A stretch of DNA of 64,000 bases. Origin: Salininema proteolyticum. Its GTDB lineage: Bacteria; Actinomycetota; Actinomycetes; Mycobacteriales; Micromonosporaceae. The notes under the pieces were generated by a model. The model was not told the origin of the DNA. It searched no databases and saw only the letters and a list, made by a program, of their open reading frames with translations. Where the stretch lies: positions 3,844,001-3,908,000 of the forward strand of contig NZ_JBHUNX010000001.1 in the NCBI RefSeq assembly GCF_042685645.1, read 5' to 3'. A program made the position numbers and the translations under genes. Of the stretch, positions 57,587 to 64,000 are shown piece by piece (positions within the stretch are counted from its first letter, which is position 1; each line of letters opens with the position of its first letter).

Positions 57587-59656
57587 TCAGAGCACCGACC
57601 GAATATGCTTTCCGATCTCCTTCATCAGCGTCTCGTGGGAGACTCCGAGGACTCCCTCCACGTTCTTCTCCAGCGACTGTCCCTCGCGGGCGGCCGCGGC
57701 GAACAGTTCCTCGAACTTCTCATCGCCGTACTCCTCGAGGAAGTACCAGACCGCGATGTAGGCGCAGCCGTACTTGGCGCTCGTGACCGCGCCGCTGTCC
57801 CGGCCCGAGGGCTCGATGCCGCTGTCGCAGAGGCCGTCGTCGACGTACTCCCTCATGCCGGCGGCCCTCAGGTAGGTGCTGATGTCCGCGGTCCCCTGGT
57901 CGATGTACTCGGCGATGCCCTCGATGATCCACCAGGCGTCGTTGCGCGCCGCCGGATTGTCGGCGGCCCACCGCGTCGCGGCGTGGCCCAGCTCGTGGCG
58001 GACGGTGGACCGCAGGTCGTCCATACCGTAGGCGTTGTCGACGCCCATCACGGTGATACTCGCCGAGCCCCGCGGCTCTTCCTCCACGGTGCCCTCCATC
58101 ACGGCGGCGTAGCCGAGCACGTCGCCGGCGCCGTCCTCCATGCCGCCGAACCAGGTCTCGAACGCCGCGCTGTCGGCGTAGAAGACCAGGTAGCGGTCGG
58201 GGCGCTCCCAACGCGCCCACGGGTCGGCCACTTCGGCGCCCTCTTCGGACAGAGACTGGTAGGTCGACAGCTCGTCGGCCAGGCGCTGCGGCACGACCGT
58301 CAGCGTCCGCGAACCGCCCAGAGCCGCCAGGGGCTCCTCCTCCCAGGGCATCGGGCGCCACATGTCGTTCTCGTCGAACTCGAAGGCGGAGATGGTGAGT
58401 TCGTCGTCGGCGGCCGTCCACTCGGTGTCGTAGACGGCGTCGATCGGCCAGCACTCCTCGACCGGTTCGCTGAAGCACTGCGAGACGCGGGCGCGGATGT
58501 CGTAGACGCCTTCCTCGCCCGTCGGGACCGGGTTGTTGACGTGCCACTCGTAGCGGCTGACACCCATGACGGCCAGGTTCTCGTAGAGCATCCCGGCGAA
58601 GTCGGACACGCCGCCCCCGAAGGGCTCCAGGTAGCCCTCCTTGTCGCCCTCCAGCAGTGCGTGGCTCTGCCGGTTGAGCGTGTAGGCCGCGCTGTCGCGC
58701 ACGTAGTCGCGCATCTCGGCGGCGTCGGCGTCGGGGCCGGGGTAGCGGGGCGCCATCTCGGACCCGAAGGCGATGGTGCCGGTCTTCTCCTCGAAGGGGT
58801 CGGTCCGGTCGACGTAGACGTAACCGCCGGCCACCGCGGCGACGAGCATGAGCGTCAGGGAGAGGACGAGGGCCGTGTACCTCCTCTTAGGAGGCTGCGG
58901 CTGCTGCGGCGGACCCCAGCCGTAGGGAGGCTGGGCGCCCGGGGGCATCGGCGGGTGCGGGCCGCCGGGCTGCACGGGCGCGTACGGCACCGCCGGGGGA
59001 GCCTGGTTCGGCACCGCCGGGGGCGCTTGGTTCGGCGCCGGTGCCGCCATCTCGACGGGGTTGGGGTTCACGGCATGCGGATTCGGGCGGGCGGGATTCT
59101 GGTTCACAGGCATCTGGTTCACGGGGTCGGGGGCGTGCTGGGCGTCGGGCCGTGCGGGGCCGGCCGGGTTCGGGGCCTGCCGCGCCGGAACGGAACCGGA
59201 CCGCTGCGCCGGGAGCGCTCCCGAGTTCTGGGCGGGGACGGCTCCGGACTGCTGTGCCGGAACGGATCCGGGATGCCGCGCGGAGGACGGCCCCGAGCTC
59301 CTCGCGCGCAGAGACTGGGGGCTGGGCTGCGCCGGCCCCTCATGCAGCGGGTCGGACTCGATCACGGGGAACTCGCCGGTGGGCGTCGTCGGAGGGACTC
59401 GGGGCCCGTCTTCGGACTTGAGCTCCGCGGCCTTCGGCTCGGTCTCCATGCCGGCGTGCAGCCTCTCCCCCTGGGCGGGGTCCACTTCGGCGATCGGGGG
59501 GAGGCCTGAGGTGGTGTCGGTGGCCGGTTCGGGGAGCTTGCCCGCGAGGGAGTCGGGCCGCTCGCGTCCCTCGGTGGGACCGTCGACGGTTCGCGCCTGG
59601 TCCGCCGGCACCGGTTCGGGGCGCGGGTTCGAGGACGGACGCGGGGGATGAGTCAT
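57587..59656 (-). CDS. Membrane-anchored gluzincin-like protease (Peptidase MA-type)
   Basis: A 689-residue single-pass protein. The N-terminal 255 residues are Pro/Gln/Ala-rich and cytoplasmic, with repeated GSVPAQ/GAVPAQ/GALPAQ words and NQAPPAVP twice. One membrane segment lies near 258-280 (ALVLSLTLMLVAAVAGGYVYV), then an extracytoplasmic domain. Zinc motif VRHELGHAATRW places HExxH at 554-558, and the third ligand Glu is in WWIIEGIAEY at about 579, the EGxAxY pattern of MA-clan enzymes. ATG 59656 is used. Function unknown; probably a surface protease. Confidence 0.75.
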   Translation of the reverse strand: MTHPPRPSSNPRPEPVPADQARTVDGPTEGRERPDSLAGKLPEPATDTTSGLPPIAEVDPAQGERLHAGMETEPKAAELKSEDGPRVPPTTPTGEFPVIESDPLHEGPAQPSPQSLRARSSGPSSARHPGSVPAQQSGAVPAQNSGALPAQRSGSVPARQAPNPAGPARPDAQHAPDPVNQMPVNQNPARPNPHAVNPNPVEMAAPAPNQAPPAVPNQAPPAVPYAPVQPGGPHPPMPPGAQPPYGWGPPQQPQPPKRRYTALVLSLTLMLVAAVAGGYVYVDRTDPFEEKTGTIAFGSEMAPRYPGPDADAAEMRDYVRDSAAYTLNRQSHALLEGDKEGYLEPFGGGVSDFAGMLYENLAVMGVSRYEWHVNNPVPTGEEGVYDIRARVSQCFSEPVEECWPIDAVYDTEWTAADDELTISAFEFDENDMWRPMPWEEEPLAALGGSRTLTVVPQRLADELSTYQSLSEEGAEVADPWARWERPDRYLVFYADSAAFETWFGGMEDGAGDVLGYAAVMEGTVEEEPRGSASITVMGVDNAYGMDDLRSTVRHELGHAATRWAADNPAARNDAWWIIEGIAEYIDQGTADISTYLRAAGMREYVDDGLCDSGIEPSGRDSGAVTSAKYGCAYIAVWYFLEEYGDEKFEELFAAAAREGQSLEKNVEGVLGVSHETLMKEIGKHIRSVL

Positions 59657-59766
59657 GCTCACATGGTAATCGACGGCGACCCGGCAGACCTCCTCCCCCT
59701 TCCGGCGTGTCCAGGTTCCCCGCAAGCGAATTGGAACGGACTGTAACCCTTCCCGGCAGAGGGGAA

Positions 59767-59794
59767 GGGGCGGGCGGCTTACGCCGCCCGCCCC
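59767..59794 (-). terminator. Terminator after proline dehydrogenase
   Basis: A perfect 12-bp stem (GGGGCGGGCGGC) with TTAC loop, 20 bp beyond the stop on the minus strand. Confidence 0.8.
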
Positions 59795-59813
59795 TGGAAA
59801 GTCGGAAAGGTGT

Positions 59814-60734
59814 CTACTTCTTCGTCGCCAGCGAGCGGGCGAAGAACATCATGTTCGCCGGGCGCTCCGCCATGCGGCGCATCAGGTAGCCGTACCACTG
59901 GTCGCCGTAGGGCACGTAGACGCGCACGCGGTAGCCCTCGCCGGCCAGGCGCAGCTGCTCCTGCGGGCGGATGCCGTAGAGCATCTGGAACTCGAAGTCC
60001 TGCGGCTCGCGGTCGTACCAGCGGGCGCGGTCGATGCCGATCTCCACCAGACGCGGGTCGTGCGTGGCCAGCATCGGGTAGCCCTCGCCGGCCATCAGGG
60101 CGTTGACGCAGCGCACGTACGAGCGGTCGATGTCGATCTTGCGCTGGAAGGCGACGGTCTCGGGCTCCTTGTAGGCGCCCTTGCACAGGCGGATGCGGCT
60201 GTCCTTGTAGGCCAGGGCCTTCGAGTCGTCCTCCGTGCGGCGCAGGTAGGACTGCAGCACGGTGCCGAACTCGGGGAAGTCGCGGCGGATCCGCTCCACG
60301 ATGCCGAGGGTGGAGTCCGTCGTGGTGTGGTCCTCCATGTCGGCGGTCACCGTGGTGCCGGCGTCGGCCGCGGCGGTCGCGATCTCATGCGCACGCGCGT
60401 AGGAGGACTCCTCGTCGAACATCTGCCCGAGGGCGGAGAGCTTGAGGCTCACCTCGGCCATGTGGGACAGGCCCTCGGCCTTCAACGCGGCAAGGAGGCG
60501 CAGGTACTCGTCGCGGGTGGCGTCGGCCTGCTCCGGCGAGGTGGTGTCCTCCCCCAGGTAGTCAAAAGTGGCGAGCAGGCCTTGTGAGGCGAGCTCGCGG
60601 GCCACGGCCACGGCCTCGGCGGTGGTCTCCCCGGCGACGAAGCGCTTGACAAGCGAACGTGTAACGGGCGCGGCTCCTACGACCCGCTCCATCTTCTTTG
60701 ATCGAGCGGCGGCAAGAATTACAGAACGCAACAT
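59814..60734 (-). CDS. Proline dehydrogenase, monofunctional
   Basis: A 306-residue FAD-dependent TIM-barrel enzyme oxidising proline to pyrroline-5-carboxylate. ATFDYLGEDTTSPEQ, SLKLSALGQ, ADMEDHTTTD, RLCKGAYKEPE, ATHDPRLVE and the C-terminal YVPYGDQWYGYLMRRMAERP are all family signatures. No P5C dehydrogenase is in the window. It is probably leaderless: TAATCT at 60741-60746 (minus strand) is followed by 6 nt to the ATG. A 12-bp palindrome lies 77 bp upstream. Confidence 0.92.
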   Translation of the reverse strand: MLRSVILAAARSKKMERVVGAAPVTRSLVKRFVAGETTAEAVAVARELASQGLLATFDYLGEDTTSPEQADATRDEYLRLLAALKAEGLSHMAEVSLKLSALGQMFDEESSYARAHEIATAAADAGTTVTADMEDHTTTDSTLGIVERIRRDFPEFGTVLQSYLRRTEDDSKALAYKDSRIRLCKGAYKEPETVAFQRKIDIDRSYVRCVNALMAGEGYPMLATHDPRLVEIGIDRARWYDREPQDFEFQMLYGIRPQEQLRLAGEGYRVRVYVPYGDQWYGYLMRRMAERPANMMFFARSLATKK

Positions 60735-60740
60735 ATAAGA

Positions 60741-60746
60741 AGATTA
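60741..60746 (-). promoter_or_regulatory. Putative -10 of proline dehydrogenase (leaderless)
   Basis: TAATCT on the minus strand with 6 nt to the ATG; no good -35. Confidence 0.5.
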
Positions 60747-60810
60747 TCGCCAGCGAACCGACTGCGGACGGCGAGGGTTCGTGTCGTGAGCGAGAACATG
60801 TGATCAAAAC

Positions 60811-60822
60811 GGATAATTATCC
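60811..60822. promoter_or_regulatory. 12-bp perfect palindrome upstream of proline dehydrogenase
   Basis: GGATAATTATCC in an AT-rich gap that also contains the 3' end of the neighbouring isomerase gene; candidate operator. Confidence 0.4.
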
Positions 60823-60863
60823 TACAATTCCAAAGTCCAAATGGGCGTTTTCTTTATTTTTGT

Positions 60864-61667
60864 CTAGTGCCCGAGGTGTTTTCTCGCAAATTTCAAAGAT
60901 TCGTATAGGTCTTCGAGGCGGTCCTCACGTGACGGACATTTCCTCGTCGACACTTCCAATGTGACCTGTCCGTCCCAGTCGCGCTCCGCGAATCCCCGCA
61001 GGATCTCCGCGCAGGGCTGCTCTCCCCGACCGGGGACGCGGTGCTCGTCCACGCCCGGACCGACCCCGTCGGCGAGGTGGAGGTGGCGCAGGCCGGAGCC
61101 CATGCGGCCGGCCATCTCGCGGGCGTCGGCACCGCTCGCCGCGCAGTGCGACAGGTCCAGGGTATACGCGTCGTACCCCTCGATGGTCGGGTCCCAGTGC
61201 GGTTTGAAGGCGCCCACTTTCCGGGGACCGACCTTGATGGGGAACATGTTCTCCACCGCGATGGTCACGCTCGGGTGCCGGGCGGCGAGGCCCTTGATCA
61301 CCGTCGCGAAGTTCTTGGCGTAATTGCGCTGCCAGGCGAAGGGAGGGTGGATGACGACCGTGGTGGCGCCCAGGTCCTCGGCGACCGCCGCGCTCTTTCG
61401 CAGCCTCATCCACGGGTCGCGGCTCCAGACGCCCTGCGTCACCAGGAGGCACGGGGCGTGCAGCGCCTTGATCGGCGAGCCGTAGTGCCGCGCGAGACGG
61501 GCCGCGGCGGCCGGGTCCTGGCTGACCCGGTCGGTGAAGACCATGAGCTCCACCCCGTCGTAGCCCAGTTCGGCCGCCATCTCGAAGCCCACCGCGGTCG
61601 GTTCCGGGTAGACGGACGTGGTCGAGAGGAGCACTTGTGCCCTGTCGTTCTTAGCCGTGGCGCTCAC
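60864..61667 (-). CDS. Sugar-phosphate isomerase/epimerase-like TIM barrel
   Basis: A 267-residue AP-endonuclease-2-type barrel. STTSVYPEPTAVGFEMAAELGYDGVELM at the start, HAPCLLV, VVIHPPFAWQ, VENMFP, DLSHCAASG and HLHLADGVGP are typical metal-ligand strands (Glu, His, Asp, His). The start at GTG 61667 has AGGGGA too close; GTG at 61639 (with AGGGCA upstream) is an alternative, so start is uncertain. Substrate unknown. Confidence 0.82.
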   Translation of the reverse strand: MSATAKNDRAQVLLSTTSVYPEPTAVGFEMAAELGYDGVELMVFTDRVSQDPAAAARLARHYGSPIKALHAPCLLVTQGVWSRDPWMRLRKSAAVAEDLGATTVVIHPPFAWQRNYAKNFATVIKGLAARHPSVTIAVENMFPIKVGPRKVGAFKPHWDPTIEGYDAYTLDLSHCAASGADAREMAGRMGSGLRHLHLADGVGPGVDEHRVPGRGEQPCAEILRGFAERDWDGQVTLEVSTRKCPSREDRLEDLYESLKFARKHLGH

Positions 61668-61920
61668 TCCCCTAGGATACGCACGCGATCCGGCCGCGGG
61701 CACGGGTCGTGCTGTGCTGCGGGAAGACCCGGTTCGCAACCCTGTGCGAGGAGGCGCTCCCACCACCCCGTCGTCTCCGTGGATCCCCGCCGCGGTGGGA
61801 GGACTCACCGCTCCCGCCGCGGCGGGGTGGGGCCTCCCACTCACCCTTTCCGTCCCTCTCCCGGGCGTCTCCACCGCGTGTTCCATCGCCGCACGGACCG
61901 TCGCGGAGTATGTTTGACGG

Positions 61921-62721
61921 GTGACAAACGACGAGGTGGACGCGACTTTCGACCGCGAATGGGTCGAGTTCTACGATCCCGCCGACGGAGAGACCGTCAT
62001 CCGCGCCAACCTGACGTGGCTGACGTCCCGGTGGGGCTGCATCTTCGGCCAGGGCTGCCCCGGTATCGACGCCGGACAGCCCGCCGACGGCTGCTGCCTG
62101 CACGGGGCGTTCTTCACCGACGAGGAGGACCTCGTCCGGGTCCAGGAGGTAGCGAAGAAGCTGACCCCGGAGACGTGGCAGCTCCACCGCGACTGGCACG
62201 AGTCGCTGGAGGAGGACACCCTCGAGAACGACGAGGGCGAGGAGGAGCCGGCCATCAAGACCGCCGTCGTCGACGGGGCCTGCGTCTTCCACAACCGCGA
62301 GGGCTTCCCGACCGGGCCCGGCTGCGCCCTGCACCAGCAGGCCATGCGCGACGGGGTCCACCCGCTCGAGTACAAGCCCGAGGTGTGCTGGCAGCTGCCG
62401 ATCAAACGGGACTTCACCAGCATCGACCGGGCCGACGGGTCGGTCACGCCGGTGACGATCCTCGACGAGTTCGACCGGGCCTCGTGGGGGCCGGGCGGTC
62501 ACGACTTCGACTGGTGGTGCACCGACGCGAAGCTGGCCCACCAGTCGGCCGAGCGCGTCTACGAGTCCCACGAAGCGGAGCTGACCGAGCTGATCGGCGC
62601 GCCCGCGTACGAGCGGCTCTCGGAGATCTGCGCGCGGGCCGTTGAGAGGGGCCTCACGGCCCCGCACCCGGCCGACCCGGGCGCTGTCAACCTCGGCATG
62701 CCCGGGCGCGCCAAGGGCTAG
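61921..62721 (+). CDS. Cys-rich cytoplasmic protein, hypothetical (YkgJ/DUF3109-like)
   Basis: A 266-residue acidic protein with conserved-looking Cys: GCIFGQGCPG, GCCLHG, GACVFHNREG, GPGCALHQ, PEVCWQLP, DWWCTD. This ordering resembles proteins with a zinc- or Fe-S-binding Cys cluster (YkgJ, DUF3109), but the spacing is not a strict match. There is no signal peptide. GTG start. A divergent GC-rich control region separates it from the isomerase gene. Confidence 0.7.
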   Translation: MTNDEVDATFDREWVEFYDPADGETVIRANLTWLTSRWGCIFGQGCPGIDAGQPADGCCLHGAFFTDEEDLVRVQEVAKKLTPETWQLHRDWHESLEEDTLENDEGEEEPAIKTAVVDGACVFHNREGFPTGPGCALHQQAMRDGVHPLEYKPEVCWQLPIKRDFTSIDRADGSVTPVTILDEFDRASWGPGGHDFDWWCTDAKLAHQSAERVYESHEAELTELIGAPAYERLSEICARAVERGLTAPHPADPGAVNLGMPGRAKG

Positions 62722-62838
62722 GGCCCGGCCGAGGCGCGGTCCCGTGCCCCTGAGGGGCGGGCCCCGTCGCACGGATAGTCCGGGTCCAGCCGAGACTCGC
62801 GAGTCCGGCCCTCCGGGCGGGCCCCGTCGCGCGAAGAG

Positions 62839-63933
62839 CTAGGTCAGCCGCTTCGGTTCGCCCAGGCGGTCCAGGACCGACGAGACCACCACTCCGAGGA
62901 GCAGGACCGCGAGCGTGAACGTGGCGGCCGGGACGTGGTCGTTGCCGGTCTCGGTGGTGAAGCCGAAGTCGTACGGCCTCATGAGCAGGGCGCCGGCCCA
63001 GACGGCGACGACCGCCCAGACCTCGCCGGTCACCGGACCCCTCCGGCCGTTGACGCAGACGCCCGCCAGCAGCGCGACCGCCAGCAGCCCGTAGAAGCCC
63101 TGGTAGCCGAACAGAGCCGAGTACTGCGTGTCCCATGCCGCGGGCGACTCCGCGGCCGAGTGGACGACCGCCGAGTCCAGGTTGTGGGCGAGCCATCCGA
63201 CGACGCCCATGCCGACCGTCGCGCCGGTGTGGACGAGTAGCCCGGTCACCGTGCTCCCCTTCGCCGCCGACGAGCTCATGAGGTCGCGGACGGGTTCGCG
63301 GGTGAAGAGCAGGCCCAGGGCGACCGCGAGGACGAGGAAGAGCGCGGGCACCCAGTAGTCGCCGTTGAGGCCGAGCGTCTCGGCACCGCGCTCGCCCTGG
63401 GGCGCCGACGGGTGGTCGACCCACCGGTAGGCGCCGTAGACCAGGGCCGCGGCCATAAAGGCAGCGAGCCACCCGTTCACCTTGAGGACGTTCACCAGCA
63501 GCCCGAAAACGAGGGCCGCGGCCAGTCCGAGGCCCGCGACCATGGCGAGGCCGATCAGGGGCGGCTGCGAGGGTAGGAAGTCGCCGTCGAAGGCGAGCAT
63601 GCCGGGGAGGCTCAGTCCCGCCAGCGCCGGAACGCCGAAACGGATCGAGGCCCCGAACAGGACCACCAGGCCCACCAGTAGGCCGAGGCCCGTCGCCAAG
63701 GCCGTCTTGTCCATGTCCGCGACGACGTCGTCGCGGATTACGGCCGCCGCCGCCAGTCCGGCGGCGGCGAGGAAGAGGACCGCCTCCCAGACCAGCTGGG
63801 GAGCCAGGCGGTCCTTGGGCGGTTCGGGGTCCGGTTCGGTGACCTCCGGCGGTTCGAACGAGGGGGCGACGGCCAGGGGAAGCGCCGCGGTCCTGTCGGT
63901 GTCCGGGGGCGACTGGTCTTGGGGGAACGTCAT
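62839..63933 (-). CDS. Polytopic membrane protein, hypothetical
   Basis: A 364-residue protein with a polar Pro/Glu-rich first 40 residues and about nine hydrophobic segments. Loops contain ADMDKTAL, DGDFLPSQPPL, DHPSAPQGERGAETLGLNGDYW and MRPYDFGFTTETGNDH. The overall plan (repeated Gly/Ala/Leu segments) recalls permease subunits of ABC sugar transporters, but no EAA loop is visible. GGAG 7 nt before the ATG at 63933 supports that start; ATG 63972 is possible. Confidence 0.65.
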   Translation of the reverse strand: MTFPQDQSPPDTDRTAALPLAVAPSFEPPEVTEPDPEPPKDRLAPQLVWEAVLFLAAAGLAAAAVIRDDVVADMDKTALATGLGLLVGLVVLFGASIRFGVPALAGLSLPGMLAFDGDFLPSQPPLIGLAMVAGLGLAAALVFGLLVNVLKVNGWLAAFMAAALVYGAYRWVDHPSAPQGERGAETLGLNGDYWVPALFLVLAVALGLLFTREPVRDLMSSSAAKGSTVTGLLVHTGATVGMGVVGWLAHNLDSAVVHSAAESPAAWDTQYSALFGYQGFYGLLAVALLAGVCVNGRRGPVTGEVWAVVAVWAGALLMRPYDFGFTTETGNDHVPAATFTLAVLLLGVVVSSVLDRLGEPKRLT

Positions 63934-64000
63934 TTGGCGTCTCCAGGAGTCGACGGCAGTATCGACGGTCATCGTAGGCGCCCGCGTCCACTCCGCCGCT

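Overview
The window is chromosomal DNA from a high-GC actinobacterium. Support comes from the codon use, frequent GTG starts, several probable leaderless genes, CarD, the 33-residue ribosomal protein bS22, a BldG-type anti-sigma antagonist with its partner, a Lys/Ala-tailed topoisomerase I, and futalosine-pathway (mqn) menaquinone genes. Family is not decidable from sequence alone; the wall-polymer genes and acidic secreted proteins would fit a Glycomycetaceae-like or similar actinomycete, but that is a guess.

Region 1 (1-9.1 kb) is a cell-wall polymer locus: a truncated TagF-like CDP-glycerol glycerophosphotransferase, an IspD/TarI-type cytidylyltransferase, a LicC-like nucleotidyltransferase, and four consecutive paralogous GT4 glycosyltransferases with an unusual 170-330 bp between them. 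Region 2 (9.3-21.4 kb) is mostly housekeeping: fumarylacetoacetase, a TPR membrane protein, ispF and carD (ispD is absent from between them), an acidic lipoprotein, a DnaQ-like exonuclease, an AGCS transporter, a RecD2-like helicase, an isochorismatase-fold hydrolase and a GlxA/AraC regulator. Region 3 (21.5-26.3 kb) returns to wall polymers: a GT2 glycosyltransferase divergent from a TagH-like ABC ATPase, which overlaps a fused CDP-alcohol phosphotransferase; no ABC permease is present.

Region 4 (26.4-42.4 kb) holds mqnP-mqnL, secreted or membrane proteins, DUF4177 and RidA genes, glpD, a voltage-sensor-like membrane protein, a chitinase, an aldo/keto reductase, a secreted trypsin-like protease, a degenerate erythromycin-esterase-family protein, an HxlR regulator divergent from a thioesterase, and a TetR-MFS efflux pair with two matching operator-like sites. 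Region 5 (42.5-48.1 kb) has tRNA-Arg(CCT) and a compact glycan-assembly set: an initiating sugar-phosphate transferase, UDP-xylose synthase and an LCP ligase in one operon, divergent from a GT4. This suggests a xylose-containing lipid-linked glycan transferred to the wall.

Region 6 (48.1-64 kb) carries bldG and its anti-sigma partner, hppA, topA, htpX, a DUF2516 protein, bS22 with a MerR-type HTH gene, a membrane-anchored gluzincin-like protease, proline dehydrogenase, a sugar-phosphate isomerase-like gene, a Cys-rich protein and a polytopic membrane protein. Several intergenic regions hold imperfect tandem repeats (about 33 bp at 30.9 kb, 51 bp at 51.8 kb, 24 bp at 56.0 kb). No mobile element, phage or CRISPR array was seen.
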